A stretch of DNA of 12,922 bases, from NCBI GenBank assembly GCA_947380285.1, contig CANCQD010000068.1, positions 1 to 12,922 on the forward strand, given 5' to 3'. The notes under the pieces are model-generated. The model was not told the origin of the DNA. It ran no database searches and worked only from the letters and a program-made list of their open reading frames with translations. How positions within the stretch are numbered: the stretch's first letter is position 1; each line of letters opens with the position of its first letter. This document shows positions 1 to 7,429 of the stretch, in pieces. The stretch is from Burkholderiaceae bacterium. GTDB taxonomy: Bacteria; Pseudomonadota; Gammaproteobacteria; Burkholderiales; Burkholderiaceae. The position numbers were made by a program, and so were the translations under genes.

Positions 1-90
1 GGACTTGAAAATATTGATGGTGGAGATGTATTGCGCCACCCATTAAATCTCGGAGAGGGAGATCAGTCTCTCAATCCAAAGATGGTGTGA
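1..90 (+). CDS. C-terminal end of an unidentified protein (cut by window edge)
   Basis: Frame 1 is open from the first base to a TGA at 88-90 and would encode the last 29 residues of a rightward gene, ending in LNPKMV. The other two forward frames stop early. A strong rightward terminator begins 27 bases after the stop, which supports a real gene ending here. The residues include several Gly, Asp and Asn and show no motif I recognise. No function can be given. If the tRNA-fMet remnant at 1535-1581 marks the end of an integrative element, this gene belongs to that element. Confidence 0.4.
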   Translation, partial: GLENIDGGDVLRHPLNLGEGDQSLNPKMV

Positions 91-116
91 TTTGTGTTTT
101 TGTTTTCCAATAAGAT

Positions 117-142
117 GCCAGGGTGATTCCTGGCTTTTTTTT
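117..142 (+). terminator. Rho-independent terminator (first of three tandem hairpins)
   Basis: Stem GCCAGG (117-122) pairs with CCTGGC (129-134) around a 6-base loop and is followed directly by eight T residues (135-142). This is a textbook intrinsic terminator for the rightward gene ending at 90. Confidence 0.85.
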
Positions 143-151
143 GTGTCTATT

Positions 152-190
152 CCAGGGGTCTTTATTAAAAAGGTGGAACCCCTGGTTTTA
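152..190 (+). terminator. Second tandem hairpin, terminator-like
   Basis: CCAGGGGT (152-159) pairs perfectly with ACCCCTGG (178-185) over an 18-base loop, followed by TTTTATTTATT. The T tract is on the plus-strand side, so it would back up the first terminator for rightward transcription. The long loop makes it weaker than its neighbours. Confidence 0.5.
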
Positions 191-199
191 TTTATTCTT

Positions 200-234
200 A
201 CCAGGAGCATGCTGGGCTCCTGGTTTTATTTATT
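200..234 (+). terminator. Third tandem hairpin, terminator-like, overlapping the end of the leftward gene
   Basis: ACCAGGAGC (200-208) pairs with GCTCCTGGT (216-224) around a 7-base loop and is followed by TTTATTTATT. The 16 bases at 219-234 repeat 181-196 exactly. The T tract overlaps the last codons and stop (226-228) of the convergent leftward gene. On the minus strand the hairpin follows that stop at once but is then A-rich, so it can only be a weak terminator or a stabilising 3' end in that direction. Confidence 0.55.
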
Positions 235-687
235 ACTTTTTTTATAGATCACATAAGCAATGATGCAAGCGCCGATGATGATCGCTTTTGGTGTTGAGAG
301 AGTCTCAAGTCCATCAAAGATGTTGAAAACAAAGTAAAGCGCCAGGAGGGCCAGGGCGATCTCAAAGGCGATCAATCCGCCGAGGATCATTCCGCCCCAT
401 CCGGCAATAGTGAGAATTGGCTTATCTCCATTGACCAGGACTGCCCAACCAATAGCAAACACAACCAGGCCATTCAAACATCTAAACCAGCGCTTCTCAA
501 ACATCTGGCCATACCAAATCTCAAATTTGCTTGGTGGAGGTGGTGGTGGCGCTACATACGGCGGCACTATTTCTTCAACATACAAAAGCGGATCATCTTT
601 ACTTTGTACATAAGCACCGGCCTCTGCCTGAGTTTCAAACTCGGCAACCAGGCCACCTTTGTGTTTGCGAACCTCGTATTTAGCCAT
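226..687 (-). CDS. Small membrane protein with soluble N-terminus and poly-proline hinge, function unknown
   Basis: This 153-residue protein matches no family I recognise. Residues 1-40 form a short soluble, charged region (MAKYEVRKHK...). A proline-rich hinge with a run of six prolines follows at about 42-52. The rest is membrane-embedded, with hydrophobic segments at roughly 71-86, 90-108, 107-124 and 134-148, so three or four crossings. The C-terminus is basic (YKKSNK). The ATG at 685-687 is the only Met near the N-terminus, with a GGGG ribosome-binding match 7 bases before it. It lies 14 bases after the adhesin-E-like gene and is probably co-transcribed with it as the last gene of a three-gene set. 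Its stop lies inside the T tract of the third CCAGG hairpin. Coding is likely; the function is open. Confidence 0.75.
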   Translation of the reverse strand: MAKYEVRKHKGGLVAEFETQAEAGAYVQSKDDPLLYVEEIVPPYVAPPPPPPSKFEIWYGQMFEKRWFRCLNGLVVFAIGWAVLVNGDKPILTIAGWGGMILGGLIAFEIALALLALYFVFNIFDGLETLSTPKAIIIGACIIAYVIYKKSNK

Positions 688-701
688 TGTTAAGCCCCAA
701 A

Positions 702-1133
702 TTACTTGGCAAGCACTCTATCCAAAAAAGATTGTTTGGGGGCATTCTTGCATGCATAGTTCAGCGCATCCTCACCAAGGCTGCCCCTGATTGCATACTC
801 CCATCCAGTAGGCCCAAGATCTGCAATATCTCCAGAAAAATCAGGCTTCTCGAAAACAGTTCTTGATAGGTTTCTAAATTGCCCAGTCTTACAGTTGTAT
901 TCCCTCAATGTCTTTACAGACATATTTTGTTTCTTGATAGTTAGGGTCTGGGCTATCCAAACAGAGACAATTTCACCATTTCGTTTTAGCGATGTTTTGT
1001 CCATCTGGAGCGATCCATTATCACCAGTCCCGACTAGCACCCAGCTGGGCTGAGTGCTCTGCTGGGCGCTTGCACCTAGAGAAATACTGATGGTAAAAAA
1101 TAATGCGAGAAGATTTGAAGTTTTGATTTTCAT
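702..1133 (-). CDS. Secreted protein resembling the surface-adhesin E family
   Basis: This 143-residue protein has a clear Sec signal peptide: Lys-rich start, hydrophobic core at about 8-20, and ASA then QQ at 21-25 as the likely cleavage site. The mature part begins with a WVLVG strand, then a MDKTSLKRNGEIVSVW segment. This resembles the start of the Adhesin_E (Haemophilus protein E-like) fold, where a Trp strand is followed by 'D..S..R.G....W'. Cys81 and Cys128 could form one disulfide in the periplasm. Assignment to the family is by pattern memory only. Many members are simply uncharacterised periplasmic proteins, so adhesion should not be assumed. It lies 11 bases after the Gln/Pro-rich peptide gene and 14 before the membrane-protein gene, which suggests one transcript. 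The ribosome-binding site before the ATG at 1131-1133 is weak (AAGAAA). Confidence 0.7.
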   Translation of the reverse strand: MKIKTSNLLALFFTISISLGASAQQSTQPSWVLVGTGDNGSLQMDKTSLKRNGEIVSVWIAQTLTIKKQNMSVKTLREYNCKTGQFRNLSRTVFEKPDFSGDIADLGPTGWEYAIRGSLGEDALNYACKNAPKQSFLDRVLAK

Positions 1134-1144
1134 AGTTTCTTGAC

Positions 1145-1429
1145 TTAATTACAGTTAAAGCCGCCATATCCATTGGGCATGCAAGTCTTAGTCATTGGCG
1201 CAACTGTTTGTGGCCTATTGGGATCTGGCATCCCTTGCAGCTGAATCTGCTGGCGAGGTTGCTGATTCATATTCCCTTGCTGCTGAATAGGGGCTGGAGT
1301 CTGTTGCCAGGCGGGGACACCTTGCATGCATTGTTGAGGATTTTGCTGATATTGGCAGGAATTCCAATCAGGGGCCTGGGCCCAAACTGATGTGCTAACC
1401 AATAGGGCGGCCAAAAGCATTTTTTTCAT
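1145..1429 (-). CDS. Small secreted Gln/Pro-rich protein with four cysteines, function unknown
   Basis: The start is set at the ATG at 1427-1429 because a near-perfect ribosome-binding site (CAGGAGG) lies about 6 bases before it and a signal peptide begins there (MKKMLLAALLVSTSVWAQA). The frame is open upstream to 1483 but that extension is poorly supported. The 94-residue product has a cleavage site near residue 17-19, so the mature chain is about 75 residues. Its middle (about 28-75) is dominated by Gln, Pro and Asn and looks disordered. Cys25 and Cys34 near the N-terminus and Cys83 and Cys93 near the C-terminus suggest two disulfides in an oxidising compartment. It is the first gene of the three-gene leftward set. 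No family is recognised. Low complexity may hide distant relatives. Confidence 0.65.
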   Translation of the reverse strand: MKKMLLAALLVSTSVWAQAPDWNSCQYQQNPQQCMQGVPAWQQTPAPIQQQGNMNQQPRQQIQLQGMPDPNRPQTVAPMTKTCMPNGYGGFNCN

Positions 1430-1440
1430 GATTCCTCCTG

Positions 1441-1452
1441 GTGAATATTCAC
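1441..1452. repeat. 12-base perfect palindrome before the three-gene set
   Basis: GTGAATATTCAC is a perfect 12-base inverted repeat with no spacer. It lies just upstream of the ribosome-binding site of the Gln/Pro-rich peptide gene, so it falls in the leader or promoter region. It could be an operator for a dimeric regulator. No matching regulator is in view and no convincing -35/-10 pair was found nearby, so this is a visible structure with an unproven role. Confidence 0.35.
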
Positions 1453-1534
1453 TCTTTCCAGTGTAAATCATTACAAAAATCACACCTAATCATGACCTTG
1501 TATATACTTGCAAATAACCGCAATTGCTAGAACT

Positions 1535-1581
<47 letters not shown>

Positions 1582-1594
1582 AGAATTACGTACT

Positions 1595-1620
1595 AAGCCC
1601 TTAATTTTTAAGGGCTTTTT
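1595..1620 (+). terminator. Rho-independent terminator following the tRNA-fMet remnant
   Basis: AAGCCCTTAA (1595-1604) pairs with TTAAGGGCTT (1608-1617), a 10-base-pair stem whose 3' arm runs into a T tract ending at 1620. It begins 14 bases after the tRNA CCA and is best read as the original terminator of the tRNA gene, now isolated from a functional tRNA. Confidence 0.8.
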
Positions 1621-1635
1621 GCTTTTCTGGGCATT

Positions 1636-1662
1636 AAAAAAGCCCAATTTCTCGGGCTTTTT
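1636..1662 (-). terminator. Bidirectional terminator for the glycine-zipper gene
   Basis: AAAAAGCCC (1637-1645) pairs with GGGCTTTTT (1654-1662) around an 8-base loop. Read on the minus strand it lies 18 bases after the stop of the leftward glycine-zipper gene and ends in six T residues. On the plus strand it also ends in five T residues, so it can back up the tRNA-side terminator. Confidence 0.8.
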
Positions 1663-1680
1663 AGCTATTTCAAGGTGGCT

Positions 1681-2052
1681 TTAGTTCAAAACCTTGTACC
1701 CGCGACCACTCAAACATCTCTTTACAACAGCCTCTTGAGCTTGGTTTCCACTAAACGCGCCACCCGCACCACCAATGACAGCTCCAGCTCCGGCAGCCTG
1801 CGCAATTCCCGATCCGTTGCCGCCAGTAACCAATCCCAGAAGACCACCAACTACAGCGCCAGCACCAGCTCCTTTAGCAGCTGTAGAAGCCATTCCTGAT
1901 TGTTGTTGAGCATAGTTTTGACAGTCTTTTAAATCGCTCTCATAAGTAGCCTCATTGACGCCCTTCATATCTACGAGGGGGCGAACATTCGCACCAGCAC
2001 ATCCAACTGTCACAGCAACCACCAGAGAACATAGGGCAAGTAACTTATTCAT
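1681..2052 (-). CDS. Glycine-zipper envelope protein, probable lipoprotein
   Basis: The 123-residue product starts at the ATG at 2050-2052, chosen because it begins a signal peptide (MNKLLALCSLVVAVTVGC) and has an AAGGAT ribosome-binding match upstream. An extension to 2094 would only overlap the end of comEC. VTVGC fits a permissive lipobox with Cys18 as the lipidated residue, although Thr at -3 is not typical. Residues about 58-102 are a double glycine zipper (AGAGAVVGGLLGLVTGG, then AGAGAVIGGAGGAF), which forms close-packed helical hairpins in membranes. Cys44 and Cys113 flank it and may pair. The family is common in proteobacterial outer envelopes and its exact role is mostly unknown. The gene follows comEC by 23 bases and ends at a strong hairpin. 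It may be read from the comEC operon or from a promoter inside the end of comEC. Confidence 0.85.
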   Translation of the reverse strand: MNKLLALCSLVVAVTVGCAGANVRPLVDMKGVNEATYESDLKDCQNYAQQQSGMASTAAKGAGAGAVVGGLLGLVTGGNGSGIAQAAGAGAVIGGAGGAFSGNQAQEAVVKRCLSGRGYKVLN

Positions 2053-2075
2053 CAGCAGAATCCTTTTACTCAATT

Positions 2076-4556
2076 TCACATCGATCGATGCCATATCCGT
2101 TTTATATCATGCCGCAAAAACTGTGTCGAAGATTTTGAATTATTTTTAAATAGCCAAGTCTGGGCACCTGTTTTCGGGGTTTGATGAAAAGGAATCCCCA
2201 AGCCTTGATAGCGTGCCGTGACATCTGGATGTGGATGCCCATAACGATTGCGATAGCCATTTTGTGCAAAAGCCTGATGAGGTTCCAATCTTTGTAGGAG
2301 CACTAAGGAAGAGGAGGTTTTGCTGCCATGATGTGGAGCCATAAAAATTAACTCCCTGTCGCCAATTTCATGCAGCTTTTTTTCATCTAAGCGCTCGGTA
2401 ATTTCTGCTTCACCTTGCTTTTCAACATCACCCGTTAACCAAAGCGAGCTTTGTTGATTGCGTACCTCAAGCACGCAACTCATTTCGTTGGGCTTCCCAG
2501 GATATTGATCGGCAAATACCGTCTCTTCGTGGGGATGCCAGATGACAAACTCAACACCATCCCATTTCCAGCGCTGACCGAAGCGACAGGGAATGGCCGG
2601 AATCTTTCTTTTATGTAAATTTTGAAGTAGTGGATTAGCGCTAGGCAAAGATCCCATCATCAAATCAAATTGAATACTCTTGAGAAGTGTTGCAGCTCCA
2701 CCAATATGATCACTATCGCTATGACTAATGACCATACGATCAATGCTATTAATTCCCTTGCCACGTAAATAGGGAAGAATTACTCTCTGACCCGCATCAT
2801 CTTTCTTCCCTTGAATAGGCCCTGTGTCGTATAGCAATTTTCTATTAGCGGTTTCGATGAGAACTGCAGTGCCCTGACCAATATCAAAAACACTCGCCCT
2901 AAACTCTCCTTGAGTGAGATACGCATCTCCAAATAATTGGCTTGGCCAAAAAAATAAGGGGGCAGATAAAAAGATACCAAGCAATCGACCTCTCCATGTT
3001 TCACCAATCGGACCAGGTCGAATTGCATACACAATTCCACATCCAGCAATCACCAGCATCCACCACTCAGGCTGTTTTGACCAAGCCACAGACCAACTCC
3101 AACTCGCCATCCATTCCAGGATGACTGCAAGATATTCCATGGATGCATGCGCCGGCAATAAGAGCCAGCGGCCGATAAATTCTGGAAGTAAGGCACCGGC
3201 AATTGCCAGCGGAGTCACGATATAACTGACCAGCGGAATAGCAAATGCATTAGCCAGTGGTGAAACAATTGAAACTTGGTAAAACCAATACAAAGTCAAT
3301 GGCAGCAGCGCCAGCGTGACAACAGCTTGGACACGACACGCCTCACGAAGGGCTTGCCCGATACGATACATCCAATGCGTTTCTAATTCTTTTCCCGTAG
3401 GGATGCCCAATAAACCAGAAGAATCCCCCATGGCATACAGAATGGCGGCCACTGCACCGAAGGATAACCAAAAGCCTGGTGTGTAGGGAGCCATAGGATC
3501 AATAAGTAACACGAATGCCAGAGCCCACCACCAAATATCAAAGGAACGTGGATTTCGGCCGGTCCATAAAGCGAATGCCACTACCCCAACCATATACATC
3601 GTTCTTTGCGCTGGAATCTGAAAGCCTGCCAACCACGCATAGATAAACGCAGTCACAAATCCCGCTACTGCCGCTACCTTGCTGACTGGAGCAATCAGTG
3701 GCCACGTGCGTCGACGCCATATAAACGCAGCAAATGAAGCGCCAACTCCTGCCAACATCGTTACATGGAGTCCAGATATAGAGATGAGATGCCCAATACC
3801 CGTTGCATTAAATACTTGCCAGTCATCTTGATCGATGGCGTTCTGATCACCCATTACCAAAGCAATCAAAACACCTACATACCTCGCATCATCCGGCAGC
3901 ATAGACTGAATTTTTTTTCGCAGATGCCATCTAGCATGCTCCATGCGTAACTCAAACTCTGTCCAAGCGATATCTTTATCGAGCAATAACTCCCCAGACC
4001 TTACTGATCCGCTAGCTCCAAAGTCTTGATGAAAAGACCACCGCTCAAAATCAAAGGTATGTGGATTTAAGGAACCATAAGGTCGCTTTAGCTTTGCCCT
4101 GATCGTCCAGCGCTGTCCAGGAATTACCCCTGGAATTGCTTGAGGGTTTCTCCAAGCAGGCTGCCAACTCAAATAGATTCTCTTTGGAAAGTGATTCAGG
4201 GGTTCTTTTCCAGAGGAGGCCTCATCGACCTCAAAGGCAAATTTAGCACCCGATGAATTACTTTGCGGCAACGCTGCGACTCTTCCCTCGATTGTTAACT
4301 CTTTACCCTCCAACTCTGTAGCAAGAATATTGTCTAAGCGGTTTTCAACATATAAAGCATTCCATGAAAACCCCGCTAAAAATAGCAAGCCAAGCGCTGC
4401 AAATTTCTTGAGAAGAGATTCTTGATTGCAAAGTAGGATTGTCGACAAACAAACTACGCTAAAAGTAATGCAGGAAATGAGCCAATATTCTGGCAATTGC
4501 GGCAAAAGTAAAAGGAGTAATCCCCCGGCAATGAATGCCGCAATAGCTAATCGCAA
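2076..4556 (-). CDS. comEC: ComEC/Rec2-family DNA internalisation channel
   Basis: ComEC carries single-stranded DNA across the inner membrane during natural transformation. At 826 residues it is full length for a Gram-negative ComEC/Rec2. It shows the expected three parts. The N-terminal membrane segments lead into an OB-like DUF4131 region (about 60-215). A Competence domain with many membrane helices follows (about 220-520, including GHLISISGLHVTMLAG). The C-terminal part is a metallo-beta-lactamase-like domain with FDIGQG near 557, SHSDSDHIGG near 609-618 and APHHGS near 739-744. The start is TTG at 4554-4556, next to an in-frame TAA, with no clear ribosome-binding site. It is 4 bases after the tatD stop, so translation is probably coupled to tatD. 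Neighbouring pilus or comEA genes are not in view, so competence itself is inferred. Confidence 0.93.
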   Translation of the reverse strand: MRLAIAAFIAGGLLLLLLPQLPEYWLISCITFSVVCLSTILLCNQESLLKKFAALGLLFLAGFSWNALYVENRLDNILATELEGKELTIEGRVAALPQSNSSGAKFAFEVDEASSGKEPLNHFPKRIYLSWQPAWRNPQAIPGVIPGQRWTIRAKLKRPYGSLNPHTFDFERWSFHQDFGASGSVRSGELLLDKDIAWTEFELRMEHARWHLRKKIQSMLPDDARYVGVLIALVMGDQNAIDQDDWQVFNATGIGHLISISGLHVTMLAGVGASFAAFIWRRRTWPLIAPVSKVAAVAGFVTAFIYAWLAGFQIPAQRTMYMVGVVAFALWTGRNPRSFDIWWWALAFVLLIDPMAPYTPGFWLSFGAVAAILYAMGDSSGLLGIPTGKELETHWMYRIGQALREACRVQAVVTLALLPLTLYWFYQVSIVSPLANAFAIPLVSYIVTPLAIAGALLPEFIGRWLLLPAHASMEYLAVILEWMASWSWSVAWSKQPEWWMLVIAGCGIVYAIRPGPIGETWRGRLLGIFLSAPLFFWPSQLFGDAYLTQGEFRASVFDIGQGTAVLIETANRKLLYDTGPIQGKKDDAGQRVILPYLRGKGINSIDRMVISHSDSDHIGGAATLLKSIQFDLMMGSLPSANPLLQNLHKRKIPAIPCRFGQRWKWDGVEFVIWHPHEETVFADQYPGKPNEMSCVLEVRNQQSSLWLTGDVEKQGEAEITERLDEKKLHEIGDRELIFMAPHHGSKTSSSLVLLQRLEPHQAFAQNGYRNRYGHPHPDVTARYQGLGIPFHQTPKTGAQTWLFKNNSKSSTQFLRHDIKRIWHRSM

Positions 4557-4560
4557 TTAA

Positions 4561-5421
4561 TTAAGAGACTAAGTTGAGACTTGAGAGCTGAGGAATACCT
4601 GCGCAGAGGGCAGACCAGCGTGGCAACACTTGCATTGCATTACCCCATACCGCCGAAGCAAATTCAGCGTCACTGACACCCCTAACTAAGGCAAGTTCTT
4701 TTGCAATCCGCGGCAGAAAAGCAGGCTCATTAAAAGCAATAGCCTCCCCTCTGAGCCATGCTGGTGGGATGTCGGGAGAATCTGTTTCAGTCACAATGCT
4801 GTCAAGCGGCAATTCTTTTAAAAGTCTACGGATTTGCAAAGCACGCTCATAAGTCGCCGCTCCTCCAAATCCCAATTTAAATCCGAGTTCAATAAATTGC
4901 TCGGCCTGCTGAAAGCTGCCATTAAAAGCATGCGCAATTCCACTGGGGATATTTCGACGACGCAAGGCTTTTAAGATTGAATCCTGAGAACGACGTACAT
5001 GCAAAATTACAGGTAATTGATATTTCTGAGCCAAATCTAATTGCGCATTGAAAAAGAACTCCTGCTTATGCGGATCGAGGTCCTCGACAAAATAATCTAA
5101 GCCAATTTCACCCATGCCCACGAAGCGAGGATCAGATAGAGATTCAACAATTCTTTTCTCAAGTGTTTCGATGTCGCCCTCTTGGGCTTGATTGGTATAG
5201 AGCGGGTGTATTCCCAAGGTATAAACCAAACCCGGGATTTCTTGACTATATTGATGGACTAACTCTCTAACATGAGTGCAGTCAGCCACCTTCACAGCGG
5301 GCAACAGTATTGCTTTAACGTTTTTTTCAGTGGCCGCCTGAATAACTGTGTCCAATGAATCCGCAAACTCAGGGGCATCTAGATGGCAATGGGTATCGAT
5401 CCACATGGGATGTCCACTCAC
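4561..5421 (-). CDS. tatD: TatD-family metal-dependent DNase/hydrolase
   Basis: This is a TIM-barrel amidohydrolase-type nuclease of the TatD family; members degrade DNA 3' to 5' in the cytoplasm. At 286 residues it is slightly longer than usual. All metal ligands expected for the family are visible: the HxH pair His11/His13 (DTHCHLD), Glu105 (GEIGLDY), His141 (LHVRRS), His164 (AHAFNG) and Asp214 (TETDSPD). The annotated start is a GTG at 5419-5421 that overlaps the lolD stop as GTGA, suggesting translational coupling. The ATG at 5404-5406 (MWIDTHCH) is an equally credible start, since it gives the usual family N-terminus. Neither has a good ribosome-binding site. It lies directly before comEC. 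Exact substrate and symbol follow the family, and YcfH-type paralogues cannot be excluded. Confidence 0.9.
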   Translation of the reverse strand: MSGHPMWIDTHCHLDAPEFADSLDTVIQAATEKNVKAILLPAVKVADCTHVRELVHQYSQEIPGLVYTLGIHPLYTNQAQEGDIETLEKRIVESLSDPRFVGMGEIGLDYFVEDLDPHKQEFFFNAQLDLAQKYQLPVILHVRRSQDSILKALRRRNIPSGIAHAFNGSFQQAEQFIELGFKLGFGGAATYERALQIRRLLKELPLDSIVTETDSPDIPPAWLRGEAIAFNEPAFLPRIAKELALVRGVSDAEFASAVWGNAMQVLPRWSALCAGIPQLSSLNLVS

Positions 5422-6128
5422 ACAGAGAATGGTTTTAATACTCCACGCTCTAAATGCAAGATCCGATCACAACGTTTAGCGCGTACCGGGTCATGCGTCA
5501 CGATCACAAAGGCTGTGCCTTGATCTCGAGCAATATCCAACATCAAATCAAATACGCCGTCTGCAGTCTCAGTATCGAGATTGCCTGTTGGCTCATCCGC
5601 CAGAACGCAAGCGGGATTACCAACCAAGGCACGAGCTACTGCCACACGTTGACGTTCTCCTCCAGATAATTCAGCTGGAGTATGGATTTCACGTGCAGCC
5701 AAGCCAACCGCTTTAAGCATCTTACTAGCGCGATCCATTGACTCATCATTACTAAGGCCACGAATGCGCAAAGGCAAAGCCACATTCTCTGCAGCACTGA
5801 ATTCATCTAAGAGATGATGGAATTGATAAATAAACCCAAGACTATGGTTACGCAGTTGATCTAACTTCTTCACTGATAAGTTATTCAAGTTAGAACCAGC
5901 CAAAATGACGGAGCCAGCGCTTGGAGTATCTAAACCACCCAATAAATGAAGTAAGGTGCTCTTGCCAGAACCTGAAGAACCGACGATAGCCACCTTCTCC
6001 GATGGAGAAATATCCAAATCAATCGCTTTTAATACCTCTACGGCAGTGGGTCCTTGACCATAGGTCTTGGCTAAGCCTCTGGCTTTCAGCACTAAGCTAT
6101 TGATATCACTCATAGCTGAATTACTCAT
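5418..6128 (-). CDS. lolD: LolD, ATPase of the lipoprotein-release ABC transporter
   Basis: LolD powers release of outer-membrane lipoproteins from the inner membrane to the carrier LolA. The 236-residue product has the full set of ATPase motifs: Walker [10 protein letters not shown] (50-58), the Q-loop stretch [10 protein letters not shown] (98-107) typical of LolD, signature LSGGERQ (154-160), Walker B with ADEPTGNLD (177-185) and the H-loop His212. The start at 6126-6128 is chosen because GGAGG lies about 9 bases upstream. The frame continues to 6203 but only through lolC codons. It overlaps the lolC stop by 8 bases and the tatD GTG by 4, so the three are almost certainly one operon. MacB-type ATPases are related, but the Q-loop and the LolC neighbour favour LolD. 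Confidence 0.95.
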   Translation of the reverse strand: MSNSAMSDINSLVLKARGLAKTYGQGPTAVEVLKAIDLDISPSEKVAIVGSSGSGKSTLLHLLGGLDTPSAGSVILAGSNLNNLSVKKLDQLRNHSLGFIYQFHHLLDEFSAAENVALPLRIRGLSNDESMDRASKMLKAVGLAAREIHTPAELSGGERQRVAVARALVGNPACVLADEPTGNLDTETADGVFDLMLDIARDQGTAFVIVTHDPVRAKRCDRILHLERGVLKPFSV

Positions 6129-7383
6129 AACGCAGGGCCTCCGCAGGTTGTACCTTGGCAGCACGACGACTTGGGTAAAGCGTCGCCAACACAGAAAGAC
6201 CAAATGCCATTAATCCCACTGTCAGCACATCACTTGCCCTAACATCAGAAGGTAGTTCACTAATGAAATACACCTCACGCGGCAAGAACTGAACATGGAA
6301 AATAGCTTCAATGACCGGCACAATGACATCAATGTTCAGTGCAATCAACAGACCTAATGCAACACCAACCAAAGAACCTAGAAGACCAATCGCCAATCCC
6401 TGAATTAAAAATATTCTTTGAATGAGTCCAGGGCTTGCACCCATGGTTCTCAGAATGGCAATGTCAGCTTGCTTCTCGTTCACTGTCATGACTAAGGTGG
6501 ATACCAAATTAAATGCGGCTACGGCAATAATTAAAGTCAGAATGATGAACATCATCTTTCTTTCGGTCTGAACTGCTGCAAACCAATTGCGGTTCGATCT
6601 TGACCAATCAGTGACCCAAAGCGCCTGAGGAACAATCGCTGCTAACTCATTAGCGACTTCTGGAGCCCGCTGCATATCATCTACCTTCACACGCAGACCG
6701 GACGGATCATGTAGGCGTAACAAGGCAGCAGCGTCCTTCCAATGCATGATGGCTAGAGAACTGTCGTATTCATAATGACCACTGTCAACAATGCCGACTA
6801 CCTGCAAAGTGCGCATCCGTGGCATAGCACCTGCTGGAGTTAAATCACTTTCGGGAACAATTAAATTAATACGATCACCGACGTGTGCGCCAACAATTGC
6901 TGCAAGCTGTGCACCTAAAGCAACACCAAAACTACCAGGCTTTAAATCATCAATATTGCCGGCAACAAATTGTTTTGGTAAATCTGAAACCTTACCTTCT
7001 TCGCTAGGCAAGATGCCACGAATAGCAACGCCACGCATCACTCCTTCGCGAGTCAATAAGCCTTGCGAACTCACCATGGGTGCCACACCAATAACGTGTG
7101 GTTGAGCTGAAACCTTCAGCGCCAGTGGCTCCCAATTTGCCAAACCATCGGGAGCGGTAATCTCCACATGAGATAGCACCGACAACATGCGATCACGCAC
7201 TTCCTTTTGGAAACCATTCATCACCGAAAGAACCACAATCAGCGCGGCAACCCCTAAAGCGATACCGGCTGTAGAAATCCCTGAGATAAAGGATAGGAAA
7301 CCATCACGCTTCCCCACGGTCTTACGACGCTTGGATCGGGTGTAGCGTAGGCCAATTTCTAGCTCAATAGGAAGTCTCAACAT
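6121..7383 (-). CDS. lolC: LolC/E-family permease of the lipoprotein-release ABC transporter
   Basis: This is the inner-membrane permease that works with LolD in sorting lipoproteins. It has the LolC/E layout: a short cytosolic start ([19 protein letters not shown]), one membrane helix at about 31-55 with the conserved [11 protein letters not shown], a large periplasmic domain (about 58-275), then three helices at about 277-300, 323-350 and 386-403 in an FtsX-like domain. The ATG at 7381-7383 gives 420 residues. A GTG two codons upstream (7387-7389) is possible, and neither has a ribosome-binding match. It is the first gene of the leftward operon. Only one permease is present: lolE does not follow lolD as it does in E. 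coli, so this protein may act as a homodimer (LolF-like) or pair with a partner elsewhere. Confidence 0.92.
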   Translation of the reverse strand: MLRLPIELEIGLRYTRSKRRKTVGKRDGFLSFISGISTAGIALGVAALIVVLSVMNGFQKEVRDRMLSVLSHVEITAPDGLANWEPLALKVSAQPHVIGVAPMVSSQGLLTREGVMRGVAIRGILPSEEGKVSDLPKQFVAGNIDDLKPGSFGVALGAQLAAIVGAHVGDRINLIVPESDLTPAGAMPRMRTLQVVGIVDSGHYEYDSSLAIMHWKDAAALLRLHDPSGLRVKVDDMQRAPEVANELAAIVPQALWVTDWSRSNRNWFAAVQTERKMMFIILTLIIAVAAFNLVSTLVMTVNEKQADIAILRTMGASPGLIQRIFLIQGLAIGLLGSLVGVALGLLIALNIDVIVPVIEAIFHVQFLPREVYFISELPSDVRASDVLTVGLMAFGLSVLATLYPSRRAAKVQPAEALRYE

Positions 7384-7429
7384 AGCCACAGTTTAGTGAA
7401 TCGCGCGGACAAACTGATGGAATACTTAA
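7384..7429. promoter_or_regulatory. Divergent junction between lolC and the RpfE-like gene
   Basis: These 46 bases separate the leftward lolCD-tatD-comEC operon from the rightward rpfE-like/recJ genes, so promoters for both must lie here or extend into the coding regions. On the minus strand TAAACT (complement of 7390-7395) ends 6 bases before the lolC ATG, a position that would give a leaderless or nearly leaderless mRNA. On the plus strand TGGAAT (7418-7423) lies 6 bases before the ATG at 7430. Both match the -10 consensus at only four of six bases and neither has a good -35. Confidence 0.35.

Noticed and set aside
410..613. Rightward reading frame with a run of six glycines
   Set aside because: The glycine run is the antisense of the proline hinge in the leftward membrane protein.
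1430..1483. Longer N-terminus for the Gln/Pro-rich peptide gene
   Set aside because: The ATG at 1427-1429 has a near-perfect ribosome-binding site and starts a signal peptide; the extension would bury it and translate the palindrome region.
1..1534. Insertion sequence, prophage or CRISPR in the accessory part
   Set aside because: No transposase, phage structural gene, terminal inverted repeat or regularly spaced repeat array is visible; only the tRNA remnant argues for an element.
1675..1899. Rightward Ser/Thr-rich reading frame opposite the glycine-zipper gene
   Set aside because: Its Ser/Thr/Asn-rich composition is what the complement of a Gly/Ala-rich gene gives; it has no ribosome-binding site and begins next to the opposing gene's stop.
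2053..2094. Longer N-terminus for the glycine-zipper protein
   Set aside because: It would overlap the end of comEC and place 14 polar residues before a clear signal peptide that has its own ribosome-binding site.
2914..3225. Rightward reading frames opposite comEC
   Set aside because: They are antisense to a well-conserved gene and show no motif, signal or ribosome-binding site.
6129..6203. N-terminal extension of LolD
   Set aside because: These codons lie in lolC out of frame and precede a GGAGG-supported ATG that gives the normal LolD length.
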